Shown: positions 11,190 to 23,490, counted from the stretch's first letter. The stretch is DNA of 64,000 bases from Aquatica leii (GCA_035610365.1 CM069432.1:113913529-113977528); one strand, 5' to 3'. The notes: generated from the sequence alone by a model not told the origin. Translations and numbers: made by a program.

Positions 11190-13050
11190 TAGCTAAGATT
11201 GCTATTTATAATACAAAATTAACAAATAAACAAAAAATAAAATGAAACAAATAGAACTATCCTTAGAATAAATTAGATCACATTTGTTCTTTTATATAAT
11301 TAATACATGCTTTTCTAAAGCTAACAATACAATTACAATTTTTTAGGTTTACTGGCAAATTATTGAAAATAACTAGTCCACTACTTAACATAGTATTAGA
11401 CGCTAGTGTGTTCTTACAGGTATCAACATAAAAACCATTTTTTGATCTAGTATTGTGGTAATGAATGTCCGTATTGTATTGAACGGTTTCATGTATATAT
11501 GCTGGTACATGCTTATGTTTAATTTTAAATATAAATAATAAAATGTTTAAAATAATATGTTGTTTGATACTCAAAAAGTTTAAACTATTTAACATAAGTT
11601 GAATAGGAGTATAACGGTTACAACTCAGTATTACGCGCATAGCTCTATTTTGAATTTTTTGCAATTGTTGTATTTGATAGTCTTTTGAATTAAATAATAA
11701 TGTCGAACAGTATTGTATATGCGGTAATATTGTTGTTTTGTACATTAACATCTTTGTATAAATATTTAAATTACTACCAATTCTCTTTAGAAAATAAATT
11801 TTTTTTGACATTTATCCATAATGTACGTGGTGTTTGATTTAAATGATAAATTTTCATCAATGATGACTCCTAGGTATTTTATTTCACTCACTATTTGTAA
11901 CTGAACTTTATTAATGTTAATTTTGATATGATCCCTATTAATATTGGCTAACTTATGTTTACTGCATATTACAACATATTTAGATTTTGTTATATTAATA
12001 CTTAAATTATTAATACAAAGCCATTTAAATACAGTATCAAGATCAGTACAGATATCATTCACCATACATTGTATATTATTATCATTAATATATATCATAG
12101 TGTCATCTGCAAACATATGTACTTTACATTTGGTAATACAGTTAATCATGTCATTAATGTATAAAACAAATAATAAGGGACCTAAACATGTACCCTGTGG
12201 TATACCGTCTATTGTCTCAATGCTGTGTGAGATATATTTACCAAATTAAACTCTTTGCTGTCTGTTGGATAAATATGATTGAAACCATTTCAGCACTGAC
12301 CCACGTAAACCCATCTTATATAACTTTTTAATAAGTAAGTTTCTATTTACCCTTTCAAAAAAACGCTTAAAATCTAGAAACACAGCTATAATTATACTTC
12401 TCCAGCATCTATTGATTTTAACTACTCGTTGGTAACACTGTTATGACCGTTTCACAAGAATGACCATTACGAAAGCTTGATTGTCTTTCAACTATAATTT
12501 TATTGTCTTCACAATGTTTAAATAGTTGTTCTTTCACAGCAACTTCTAATATTTTTTCGTATCATGGCACTGTATTAATAGGACGAAATTCTTCACATTT
12601 TTTTGTACTACTTATTTTTGGTACTGGTACTATTGTTGTAGTCTTCCAATCTTCAGTAAATATGGCAGTTCTTAACGGTTCATTAATTAATTGAAGGTAC
12701 CAATGTCCTACTACATCAAAACTGTCTTGTAGAACTTTTGTGTTGATACCATCATCTGTTGTATAATTTAACGAATTAATGTAACTTCTTACTGTCTTCA
12801 TTTCTAATACTTTAAAATTTTTGAGAGTTGTTAAAGAATTTGTATATCCTTTATCAAAGTTGTTACTTAATTTCTGTTTTTTATCAATGGTTTCTATAAT
12901 GGTGGTGATACTATCCCTGTAATATATATTAAATTGGTTTGCAATTTCTTCATCATTTCTTAAGGTTACATCACCAAATTGTATATAACTTATATTAAAA
13001 CTAGGTTTGTAAGGTAATAAACTTTTTAAATTTTTTTTTACTAATTAAAC
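11190..13050 (-). pseudogene. LINE-type (jockey/CR1-like) reverse transcriptase, decayed, 5'-truncated
   Basis: On the minus strand the RT domain can be followed from about 13050 to 11278 in several frames. Visible parts in order are WKTTTIVPVPK and EFRPINTVP (12700-12560), a region with FLDFKRFFERVNRN and SYLSNRQQRV (12380-12250), GIPQGTCLGPLLFVLYIND (12215-12160), the catalytic FADDTMIY (12100), NKSK-like INITKSKYVV, LGVIIDE, and a C-terminal region with HIQYCSTLLF and HYHNTRSKNG (11700-11450). Frame changes occur near 12250 and 11800. No endonuclease was seen, so the 5' part is missing. It would have carried out target-primed reverse transcription. The clade is not certain. Confidence 0.8.
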
Positions 13051-13054
13051 TAAT

Positions 13055-14505
13055 TAAAAACCAACGTATTAAGTATTTAGAAAAATACAACATAATAAGC
13101 TAGTACCAATTTGGATTTAAAGCACAAAAAAGTACAAATGATGCGTTGGCGGAACTTACATCAAGCATTTATGATAACTTAGACAAATCTTTAGCATCAG
13201 TTGCAGTTTTTTTTATTTAGCTAAAGCGTTTGATACTGTTTGTCACCAGATATTACTAGATAAACTTGAATTATTAGAATTTAGGGGAATCCTTCTAAAT
13301 TTTTTTAAACGTTACTTATCAGAACGACATCAGGTTTCAGTATCGAGACCATTAAGTGAAACTAAAACTATAAATTGTGGCGTTCTTCAGGGTTCTGTAC
13401 TAGGGCCACTTCTTTTTATTATTTATATTAACGGTCTTTTAAATATTAATACTTATTCTTCACAAATCATTTCTTTTGCTGATGATACCGTTTTGTATGT
13501 TAGTGGAAAAACATGGAAAGAAGTCTATCATAGAACTACATTGTGTGTGTCACGAATTAAATACTGGTTGGAAAATAATATTTTTTTTCTAAACTATAGT
13601 CAAACATATTTTATGACATTCTGCTTAAAGAAAAATCAACTTCCCGAAATATATTCATTATTAATTCACGACTGGAACTGTGTAAACAATAGTAGCTGCT
13701 TATGCAATATTTATATATCACGAACCGAATCAATTAAGTATCTTGGAATTACTATTGATTGTCATTTAAAATAGAACCGTCACGTTCAAAACACAAAATT
13801 CAAAATTAGAAAATTTATTTGTTTGTTTAGAACTCTAAGGTATTGTTGACTTTCGTTCGGTTTAAATTATATATTATGGAATGGTTCAATCTGTAATTTC
13901 GTATGGTATTTTAGTATCGGGCGCAGCAGGTAGTTCGTATATTCGTTCACTAGAAATAGTCCAAAAGTTAATAATCAAAATACTTCTAAAAAAACTTTAC
14001 CGATTTTTTTGCTATAGCTATTTATATTTTTAAACACTATAATCACCAAAACATACTACATCTCCCAATTCATCAATATACAACTAGAAGCAACATACGA
14101 CAAATATCATATAATAGCATAGCTAAACTAACAATTGGACAAACAAATTTTTTTATATTATATACCAAAAGTATACAATTATTTACACACTATTATTAGT
14201 TTGAATTGTTTATATTATTCTTACTGTACTTTTAAAAAACACCTTAAAAAATTTCTGCATGAAAACGATTCAATAATAATTGACAATGTTTCTAAGAAAC
14301 AATAATATTTTCTTGGAATTTTTTTTTTAAGAGATTGAAGACAAAGGGATAAGTGTCATTGACTACTTTACTTTGTATGTAATCTCATTTATTGCATTAC
14401 ACAGCATTCGCTTATTGTTTTTTTTTGTTCTCTTGCTTATGTAATTTAAAATGTAATTGTAAGCACTAAAAAAAAGAAGATTAAAAAACCTTTGATTTGA
14501 TTTGT
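13055..14505 (+). pseudogene. LINE-type reverse transcriptase with (TTTGA)n tail, decayed
   Basis: On the plus strand from about 13060 the sequence reads RIKYLEKYNIIS-stop-YQFGFKAQKS, then, after a T-run frame change at about 13210, LAKAFDTVCHQ, GVLQGSVLGPLLFIIYING (13380-13440), the catalytic FADDTVLYV (13470), KYLGITIDCHL (13740) and MVQSVISYGILVSGAAGSS (13880). A C-terminal HQYTTRSNIRQ motif lies near 14070. The 3' end is a short TTTGATTTGATTTG repeat (14491-14504), the simple-repeat tail of several LINE clades. It starts within the RT domain, so the endonuclease part is missing. It faces the minus-strand remnant at 11190-13050 in a head-to-head arrangement. Confidence 0.8.
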
Positions 14506-14719
14506 TAATGTAAAAAGTTTTCGCAGAATTTGTCGCACTTCTCTTCCGAGTGAGACAAGTTTTTTTTATGTACACTTTTAAAAATTCTGCGAACATGTCG
14601 TCAGTACACAGTATGTTCTCTATGAATTAACAACAAACCCAAACTATTTAAACTTGTATGAAATATTTTGTTCACCGAAAAACTGTAGTAAACAATTTAA
14701 TGTTATTCTAGCAGTGTGA

Positions 14720-15300
14720 GCGGTGGTCCCATCTTGTTAGGAATAATAATGCTGTAACTCATCTTCATGTACTTCATTAATAAATGGATACAAAATTAAT
14801 TCTCTATAAATGTTTGCATTAATATTTTTATTAAAAAAATAAGAACAATGATTCTACGTCGTGACATTGCCAACCACACTACAATCTGCGGATGAAGTGA
14901 TGTTTCTACAAAAATATGAGACTTTTCTGTTGACCAAATTCTACTATTCTGAGAATTTACATATCTACTAAGATAAAACAATGCTTTATCACTAAAGAAA
15001 GTTACGTTTAACACGTCATTATTGTTTAAGACTTCGTTAAACCACGGACAGTACTGTATTCGACGTCGAAATTCAAAAGGCAGTAACTCTTGGGTAACAG
15101 TCACTTTGTATGGATGTAATTGCAAGACTTTCTTGCAAGCTCTCTGACATGTAGTAAGCGGTAGATTTGTTTAATGTGACAATTGTCGTAGAGCTTTCTT
15201 TGGATTCACTTCCGCATTATCTGGCAAACAACTTCAACTTCTTTCGTTAAAACAGTAGACCGGCCTGTATATTTCCTTTCTCGAAATACTATATTATTCT
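14720..15300 (-). pseudogene. mariner-like (DUF4817-type) transposase fossil
   Basis: The minus strand from about 15215 reads NPKKALRQLSH followed by LHPYKVTVTQELLPFEFRRR, WFNEVLNNN, then FFSDKALFYLSRYVNSQNSR with IWSTEKSHIF, and LHPQIVVWLAMSRRRI. Further on, after the frame closes at 14796, QDGTTAHTA appears (about 14715). This is the order of the helix-turn-helix linker, first catalytic Asp (SDKA, usually SDEA) and second catalytic Asp (QDGATAH) in insect Tc1/mariner-type transposases. The third catalytic residue was not found. Stops and a frame change make it a relic. Confidence 0.7.
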
Positions 15301-17671
15301 TGATTGATCAAGTTTTAATTGTTAATAACTGAACGTTAAATACAAAACTTTTATACTGTTTTTAATTTTACTTTAAAATGTAAAATTAACCATTTTTAAG
15401 TTAATCATGTAAAATTCTTTTTATTAAATTATCGTTATATTAGCATAACCTTATCAACAATGTTTACGAAGAAGAAAAAGAAAAAACTTTAAAACGTAAG
15501 AATTGACAAATATTTATAGAATTTTACGTATCTGTGTATGATACGAAAAAATATACATTTTGGGTTTTATACCATTCCGAAACTGATTCTTTTGTACATT
15601 CTAAAACACTAAAAAGTTCTGATTTATTGTTATATAACATGTACGTCATAACAATAAATAACGACAGAGTTGTTTTTTGTATTGTCTGAACAAATCATAA
15701 AAATTGTAGTTTAAGATGTAAAGTATTTTATACGCAAAGTAAGTTTAAAATGTGATGTAATATAATATATTCGTGTTTATACAAAAAAATCTTAAACGGT
15801 AAACAAAATTACCTGTAAATAATACCGGTAAAATTAAAATTTACTCAAGAAATTTACATTCACATAGTACTTAACAAGCGCACATTTATTACTTTTAGAA
15901 CAGTCGTAAAAACGATTTACTATCTGTAAGAAATAAAGCAACCCTATTAAACAAGAATTAAATTACCGCATATCCTATAATATTTAAAGTAACGAAGGTG
16001 CGTCGTTTGAAATAGGTTTTTGCACGAATTTGCTACAAGTTATTTTTGAAAACGAAATTATACTTTGTCTACGTACAGGTAACGTTAAGTATTTATAATT
16101 TCACGGTCGGAGTTATATAAAATTTAAAAACTATTAAACTTTACTATTGATACTCTTTTCAAACCTAGCTAATTTTGCAAACAAAATTTAAACTAAGAAA
16201 ACATTACTATATTGTTTTGTTTTAATATTTAACAGTGCTATTACAATTTTTTTTGTTTATTAGGTACTGGTGTAATCTATTACTCTGCTGCTATAATCAT
16301 TTGTTAGAATACATAATTATTTATGTAATCAATTTTTTATACAAGTGTTGTAAGGTTGACATTACAATTACCTACTTAAAGTCATAAAGTCGAAATGTAT
16401 TCTTGTTTCGTTTTGATAATTATAATTGTTAGCTTATATATTTTTAGTATTTTTTTTAGTATAATTGTCGTTGATGGTTACTAAAGTATCAAACTTAAAC
16501 TCAACTTACAAGTAACGAGTTATTTTTAAAAAAAGTTAATCTTATAAAACTAGAATTAAGAAACATTCATGACTGTGACGTCATTATCTATTCAAACCGC
16601 TAGTGGCGGCTGGTTCACAAGGGCGCGAGCGTCAGTAAAATTTATTTTTAGTTAGAAGAAAAAGTTTAAATAAAACCTCCCGAAAAACATACTCCAAATT
16701 TGGAACTAAATGAAGCAGATAAAATTAAAAAACGTCATTCGACGGGCGAACACGTTTACTAAAAAGTGTACACCTACATCCTCTTTTTTAAGTAAATTTT
16801 GCCTCCAATCAATAAAAATTCTTGTAAATCGTACTACATTCTAATAAATCCTGGCTGTACATGTCAAAGTAATTGATTTTGTGGCCCAAAAAATCTTCTC
16901 TCAGGTTTGACAAGCAATAGCGACAGAATAAACATGTTTTGCGTTAAATTAGTACTTTTACAAAAATTAAAAACTATTTCCATTAATTCAAACATAAAAA
17001 TTAGCTGTAATAAACTTATTCGCAACTTTACAACGCGGATGATTTTGAAGCCGTTTTCGACAATATATAAAAAAGAGATAGCATGTCATATATATATACA
17101 AGATTTCATATTAAAACCATGTTCATATGTTGCCTATATCTGACATTGTTAATAAATGTTTGTGTTTTGAAAAATCTTTAATCAAAAGCTTTAAGTGGGA
17201 ATAATACTAGTAGCACAGTATAATGCTTTCAGATCCAGTAGGACCACTCCTTGTCGGCACCTTTGATGTTTGTTCCAAAAAATTTTCTTGCGCTAGTTAC
17301 CACGAATTGATTTGATTGGAAGAATTTTTAGCGCTAAGTTCAAATTTTAAATATTTTTAATTCAAAGCGATCGTGCCATTTACTTTTTCATGTCCGATGT
17401 TATTTCCTTTTTAAATCAATTTTATGCTATTTATGTAATAACAACGGAAATTATTTAATACTGTTAAAACAAACTATTTATTTTTAAATTTAAAATTCAG
17501 TAAAAGTAACTAATATTTATTTTATATAGAACGTGAGGCATTACAAACCTTAAAATGATCCGTGAACGTGTAACTTCTTTATAAGATACTTTTTGAAATT
17601 GATGCCATGTATGACATTGACGTAGAACTTAAGCTTAATTATTAACATTAGCTTTGGTGATTGTAATAGAT
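15301..17671. other. AT-rich stretch without recognisable gene
   Basis: No domain motif, TIR or LTR end was recognised. A slightly GC-richer patch lies at 16575-16640. Nothing else can be supported. Confidence 0.45.
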
Positions 17672-19355
17672 TTAACATTTTCGTTTTTTTACTTTATATC
17701 GTTTGTCGCACTTAGTAACTGACGATTCTAAGAAACTGCTTACGTAATTGTTCCGTTCATCATTGTCAGCACTTGCACCCATTGATTCCAAATCCCATAA
17801 TTGCTGCGCTACTCGTTCTTTTTCTACCACCGATGCATATAAGACAGCTCGAACATTAGCTGTAACACACGTGATGTCGACAGGAACAGGACCATGCAAC
17901 GTAAATCCAAACTTAGTATTTACTGCCATCAAACTGTCACTCAAACGTTTATTTTCACCCGTTACCACATTCCAATAATAATCTGCTCCTATTAAAATAC
18001 TAATTCCATCTTCAATTACAGAATCTTCTAGAATAAAATTAGCAAACTGTAGTTTTGGAAATTCCTTTAACATAACTTCGTTTGGTATTTTTAAAAGATT
18101 CATACATATATCCGGTACTTCTGCTGCTCCAATGGTTATTGGTTCATTTCCATATTTTCCCTTTAGTTGAATTTGTATGCAATTACAAATCCTTGCCGGT
18201 GCGGAATGCTTATTTCCAAAGGTTCCGACTGTGATTCGATGTTGACCAACAACAAGCAACTGCAACTTTCTTGATAAGGATTCTTTAATAAAAAAGTTAG
18301 CTGACTTCTACCATCAATAACTAAACGAATTAATGTCATATTGTTGATGTCTATTCTGGCAAATACACATACTGTTTGTAACAAAACGTTTTCTGCATAT
18401 TTGTGATTAAGCTGTATACAGGGGGTGTTATTACTTTAATCCCTTTTAACCATTCGGGATCGCACTTTGAAATTGCGTGCCCGCCTTTGCATTTACTGCA
18501 CATCTCTTTGAATTATGTTTGTCCCCGGTACATCGATAACAACGGTAAGCAGCCTTTAGCATTTCTTTCTTCGTAACTAGTGGTATATTTGAATTGCTGT
18601 TTTGTGAGGTTTTCCGCAAAACAAACAATGTTCCTGTTTCTTAGTATCGGTAGTTAAGAGACTAGTTGCATACCACTACGCTTATGCATTTTATGACTGT
18701 CGTCCTCTCTTTTCTTCTTAAATTGACATTTTGTCGGTATTATTACTTCTTCTAAAGTGTCGAGTTCGTTTTTAATAAATTTTAACAAAGCGTTTACCTG
18801 CAAATCCGACTCTTCTTTGGCGGTACTTGCGGTGTTTTCATCTACACTTAGGTTAATAACCTCTAGAGTGGTTTCTTTGTGTTTTTGATTAAAATTTGAT
18901 TTTAATATGACGTTAGATCTATCAGCACGCACGTTAAGGATCTTTAAACTTCTGATTGTAGACGTCACTACGTTATAATTTCGTTTTAAAGTGTCTATAT
19001 CACTTCGCGACCGCACTTCATCTAAGTTCATTAAAGTATCAAAATACTGATTTACTAATTTTTCGGTATTTCCGTATTGTTCTTTAAGTACATTCAACGC
19101 TTCTTCGTAGAAGGTTCCGGAAGGTGGAAAACTTTTGATGCTGTCGGCGGCTTTTCCTTGAACACAAATCTTGAGATACATAAATTTATCTCCGTTAGTT
19201 AGTTGCGCGTTATTATCCACAGAACACTGAAATTCTTCCCAAAAATGTAACCAATATTTAGGATTGCCGTCGAACTTGGCTAATTCAAGACGTTGTAACT
19301 TAACCCACGATGGTACGATAGAATTCGTTTAAAGAGGTCGTTTCTTTCTCTAACC
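17672..19355 (-). pseudogene. BEL gag (DUF1759, zinc knuckle) and DUF1758 protease, downstream part
   Basis: From the insertion junction the minus strand reads RLEKETTSL, then after one frame change VPSWVKLQRLELAKFDGNPK (19310-19255), the DUF1759 region with NGDKFMYLK and AADSIKSFPPSG (19200-19100), and a zinc knuckle YRCYRCTGDKHNSKRC (about 18540). The protease piece (18384-17672) has LQTVCVFARIDINN, an active-site motif VIDGRSQ in place of the usual DGGSQ, VGQHRITVGTFG, and ILIGADYYWNVVTGE with GFTLHGPV. Several stops separate the parts, and coding ends at 17672 without an RT. Gag would assemble the particle and DUF1758 would process it. The domain set is clear; activity is lost. Confidence 0.75.
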
Positions 19356-20497
19356 TACACACAAAAAAATATTCTCAAGTTAAGGTAAATTACTTTATTT
19401 TGAGTAAATAGTGACTTTCATATAATTCTAAGACATATTTTCTTAAAACAAGTAAAGCGTTTCTTTGAAGATATTTACTAACAATAAAAAAATTTGAGTT
19501 TCAAAACAAGATAGTTTGATATTCTCATTTCAACGCTAGCTATGTGTTACATGCAAAAGTTGAAACAAAAGCACTTGCCTGAAATACAGTAACATAAACG
19601 GTGTTATGCCGGGCTCAGTGGAGACGGGGTGGGTTATATTCAAAAATCCGTGATTACTTGGAAACGAGATTGACAATAAAATCGAAATAAAATAGGGTAA
19701 AAGCTCAAAATCGGTTAGGGCGCCAATCAAGGTCACGATGATAACAGTTTCTGGACCCCTGATAACCCAGAAGCTCATCTGGTTGGTTACAACCCCTGGA
19801 ACTTCCCTTGAGTTGTAACTTGCTCGACTGTGAAATGCTCTCTTAAAAATTTACGTTTGCGGCTGCCGAATGAGTAAAAGCTCTTTACATTTTAACAATT
19901 TAACATTTATTAAAATAAAAATAGAAATCAAACAAACTTGAATAAGAAAATGAAATAAAAAAAACAAAAAAAATTCACAAACTGAATATAAAAATTAGAA
20001 TTAAAAAAAAAATAAATGAAGCGTTAAATAGTTTTCACACAATATAATTTAAATACAAAAAAAATTCAAGGCCTTATCCACATAACTAAACTAACCCGCA
20101 AATTACAAAGCAAAAAAATATATAAACGTCCGAAACTTTGTTTTCGAACACAGAGTTAGTAAAATTACATTTTACATCGAGTTACAATAACTTTCATGAA
20201 CAAACATGACTTGATTTAAAAAAAAAAATTAATTAAATAAAGCGAAATTCACGCAAACTTAACCTCTACAAGTGTTTCTTGAAATATTAAAATTAGCCGT
20301 AAATACGTCGGTTCAAATTCAAAGCTTTTAAAACATTTAGGTCGCGGTTCACTTCACGATAATATCAAATTTAATAAATACCTTGACTCAATTGTTTGTA
20401 CCAGGAAAACTGCTGGGCACAGCGGTTCCAGAAGCTTTTGAGTTTAGGCGATAAAGCGACCCCGGGACGGTCTAGGTGTTCTGCAGTCGATTAAGAT

Positions 20498-20512
20498 TCG
20501 GTGGGACCCCCA
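20498..20512 (-). promoter_or_regulatory. possible primer-binding site related to tRNA-Gln, next to an LTR-like edge
   Basis: The plus strand reads TCGGTGGGACCCCCA, which resembles the 3' end of tRNA-Gln (TCGGTGGGACC-N-CCA). Five bases later the sequence TGTAATGACGACGG (20518 on) could be the inner edge of a minus-strand LTR. Positions 19540-20500 would then be the leader and 20518 upward the 5' LTR of a Ty3-type fragment. No second LTR or coding sequence confirms this. Confidence 0.3.
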
Positions 20513-22031
20513 AACAATGTAATGACGACGGAAAAATTCTCTTTTAATACCAACGTGAAATCCGCACAAAAGCGAATACTGGATTTTAGGCAATTTTGGA
20601 CAACACTTCGATAGCAAATCCAACTCGAAACGTTAGCGTAATTTTGGAAACCATGAAGTACATTAAACCGTAAAATTACGAATTTGGAAAACCAAACATT
20701 TCCACCACAACACTAAATTTTCACGGTTCCATTTATTTCACTTCCGCGGTATTACATAACGGTAGGGTAAAGGCACCCCGAACACTTGACTACATCTCGA
20801 TACCCAATGTTCTCAAAAAACCTCCCCTCAAAATCAAAATTTTATCCTTATATTACCTCGTAATCCCACTTAATTCAACAAACTTGCGCCGTAAAATCTT
20901 TGTAAAAGATGGAACACTAAACAAAGTAAATTAATAAAGATGAAAAATATTGTCACCACATGCGTCACGTCACGTACGCACAGCGAAAGAATATTCCCAT
21001 AAAAATCGCATACTCAGCTAAACTACCAAATGAAACATTCGCGCTCGAAATGGGTTTAAAATAAACAAAAATAGATACTAAGAAAATGTATCAAATTTCA
21101 TTCCAGCAAGGAAACCATAAATTAGATAAAGTTGTTAATCCAATGCAATAACCCGAAATAAAATAACTAAATCGAAATAAAGACCACGGACCTTTATGCG
21201 TTTAAAAAAAACAACCAGTAATAATTGTTAAATAATTATTAAATACAAATCAACTTAAATTGACGTAATAAAATTAAACGAGTGAAACGTTTTCGATGCT
21301 TTAACGTGAAATACTGAATAGCTTATAATTAAGCAAAATACATTCAAATACAGGGTCTTTTACAAAAGATTCACGACCAAATTTCAACGCCGGTTACAAA
21401 TGATCGTTTTAAAGTTCTCGTTCTCTTGTTTTGATGAACATGGTATTTAATGTGATCCATATACAATTTATTAAGTATCTGAATGTTTAAATCAAATTCA
21501 TCTGGCTTATAACTAAAGAATATATTTATTTAGTTTGTGTACATGAGTTTGTTAATTTAATCTTCACCGTAATTTGATTTAAAAGTTAATGTTTATTTGA
21601 AAGAAGAATAGAAATAAAAAACTTCTATGTACATTTTAATTAGACACATACAATATATATTTATGATCGTTATAAATTGTTATAAACAATATATGAATTT
21701 AACAAAAATAACTGCACTTTTCTTTTTGGAGAAGTATCAGTAAAGATTTTTATCATCTGCATTTAGTGAGTTGATCTCGGCTGGTGTATCAATTTCTATG
21801 CGTCTTTTGAAACCGCAGTACCAGTAGGTCCAGGATTGCATAACGTCGACACACAAGGATAATTATTCTGTATAAATAATTAATAAAATACAAAATCAAA
21901 ATTTAAATTAAAAAATTGACAGCCAAACATTGCACCATCAAAATTTACACTAATAAAAAAAAAGAAGTGATTCCAATAGATACCTGTAGTAAGGTGTGTA
22001 AAGGTCCCCAATTTTTATACAATCCTTTGTG

Positions 22032-22313
22032 CAGGCGCGGCTCCAGCAGTTTATTTCGGGGGGGGGCTCCAACAATTTAAAGCGGCGGGGGGGGGGGGTG
22101 CTCATCACATTTTTAAATAATGTATTTAATATGGCGTTAATATAAAATTGAATAACATTTCGTTATGCACCAAGCTTTTACTTGCAAGCGATCAAGCATC
22201 ATAAATTATACAACTATAAAAAAAGCGAATGTATTACATACAAAGTGAGAAAAACTTCAGTATTCTTTTCAATGTCGGGGGGGGCCATAGCCCCCCCGGC
22301 CCCCCCCTTGAAG
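22032..22313. mobile_element. hAT-type MITE with G/C homopolymer ends
   Basis: CCTTTGTG is directly repeated at 22024-22031 and 22314-22321, the 8-bp target duplication size of hAT elements. The left end begins CAGGCGCGGCTCCAGC with runs of 7 and 11 or more G; the right end carries GGGGCCATAGCCCCCCC followed by a C run and CTTGAAG. The inverted repeats match poorly, and the CCTTTGTG copies could be partly terminal sequence, so the exact edges are uncertain. No coding capacity. Confidence 0.5.
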
Positions 22314-22810
22314 CCTTTGTGTCCAAACAAACCACAGGTCCAAACGTACAATTTGCACAATGCACAGTACGAAAGTACGAATCACAATAATCTCAATATA
22401 AAATTAGATTAATCTTTTTCACACGATGCATACACACATTCAATTCGAGGTAATGATGATAACGCGATCACGTAGCTGCATGCTAAGCATTATTTAAAAG
22501 ACAATTCTCAAAATAAAATAATTAATTTCTCCATTTTAGAACATCAATGTTTCTATGGCTTTAATTTTTGTAACAGAGTTTTATACATTGAGTGCACCGT
22601 TTTCTTTGTTTTTAGAACGCAGTTGCATTGTTTCCATGACATTTCTTTAAAACAAGAACTATTCCTAAAAAAATAAGTTTCCTGTATTAACAAACTGAAA
22701 AATCTTAATATAATATAATTCTCTTAGTTTGAGGTCAGCTTTAATTAAATCTAGTAATAATATTCAAGAGAATATAAGTCTTCAATTCGAGATAACTTTT
22801 TTTCTGTGTA

Positions 22811-23071
22811 TTCTTACGAAACTGCAAACGTGCCAAAACAGTTACAGCAGTTTCTTCATATTCGGCAATCTTCAATAAGTCTTCTTCTAGATTTTCGTTT
22901 TCATTTAGTAAGTGTTCCATATTGTGATCGGTTTCTTTTAAGTTAGCTGTAACTAGCTTAAGCTTAGAAGCACAAATGTTATCTAAATTACGTTAGTGAT
23001 CTAAAACTCTCACAATACTATTCACAGTTTTTGTAAATTGCGTTCTAGCGACGCTCCGTTTTACGCGTTCC
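22811..23071 (-). pseudogene. BEL gag N-terminus, upstream part of a split gag
   Basis: From the ATG at 23071 the minus strand codes MERVKRSVARTQFTKTVNSI, a typical BEL gag start, then a predicted coiled coil with many Glu and Leu (MEHLLNENENLEEDLLKIAE) and ends ARLQFRKN at the insertion point. One in-frame TAA lies after VRVLDH. The frame resumes at 19355 beyond the insert (RLEKETTSL), with TA duplicated at the two junctions. Confidence 0.65.
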
Positions 23072-23164
23072 ATTATGAGTCTTAAGTTAGTTGTCACCGT
23101 TTATATAAAACAAATGTACTATTTGAATTACGTTATGATATCATTATATCGTTAAACAACTCCG

Positions 23165-23182
23165 TCCCGGGTTTCGGCACCA
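23165..23182 (-). promoter_or_regulatory. primer-binding site complementary to tRNA-Phe
   Basis: The plus strand reads TCCCGGGTTTCGGCACCA, the 3' end of metazoan tRNA-Phe with CCA. Three A residues separate it from the presumed LTR edge at 23186, the same spacing as in the tRNA-Tyr-primed BEL element upstream. The tRNA identity rests on recalled tRNA-Phe sequence. Confidence 0.75.
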
Positions 23183-23185
23183 AAA

Positions 23186-23490
23186 TATAAAAGATTACAT
23201 AAGACCGCTTGGAGTGATAATGGTATTTATTCAACGTTTGTACATTTATAAAACAGGTAAATTTACCCCACGCCTATTTGTGGTGGATTATTCTAGGTTG
23301 CCGTTATTTACAAATTAAAGAAAATTTTCCGCAGTCGTTATTAGTGTTAAATATAGTTGAGAGTGGACTAACGTTTTTTTTATATCCACGCCTCTATTTC
23401 ACAATATTATAGCATACAACGAGATAGGGACAAGCGGACAAGGTGGCCTTGTCCGATAAGATGGTACTGCCTGTTTCAAATTCAAAAGTT
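23186..23490 (-). repeat. putative 5' LTR of the second BEL/Pao element
   Basis: The inner edge is placed by the primer site. The outer edge is not supported by a second LTR copy or target duplication; AACA at about 23490 is one candidate (TGTT on the minus strand). Confidence 0.4.

Larger units (their letters stand above)
19358..22808. mobile_element. 3.45-kb TIR element with TA target duplication inside BEL gag
   Basis: The ends are CACACAAAAAAATATTCTC (19358 on) and, reading inward from 22808 on the minus strand, CACAGAAAAAAAGTT then ATCTCGAATTGAAG. They form an imperfect inverted repeat of about 28 bp whose mismatches in the TCTC-onward part are transitions. TA occurs at 19356-19357 and 22809-22810, and the gag frame of the host BEL element continues across when the insert and one TA are removed, which fixes both ends. 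I recognise no transposase inside. TA duplication points to the Tc1/mariner superfamily, but the TIR is unfamiliar. It contains a hAT-type MITE and an LTR-like segment. Confidence 0.6.
17672..23490 (-). mobile_element. second BEL/Pao element, 3'-truncated and split by a later insertion
   Basis: In minus-strand order there is a putative 5' LTR (from 23186 upward), a primer site (23165-23182), the gag N-terminus (23071-22811), a foreign 3.45-kb insert (19358-22808), the rest of gag (19355-18446) and a DUF1758 protease (18384-17672). Reverse transcriptase and integrase are absent, so the element is truncated near 17670. The primer site differs from that of the 7.2-10.9 kb element, so they belong to different BEL families. 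The outer end of the LTR is a guess. Confidence 0.75.

Noticed and set aside
14520..14593. 12-bp inverted repeat TTCGCAGAATTT around 50 bp
   Set aside because: It could be a TIR of the mariner-like fossil or a tail structure, but no partner or target duplication supports either.
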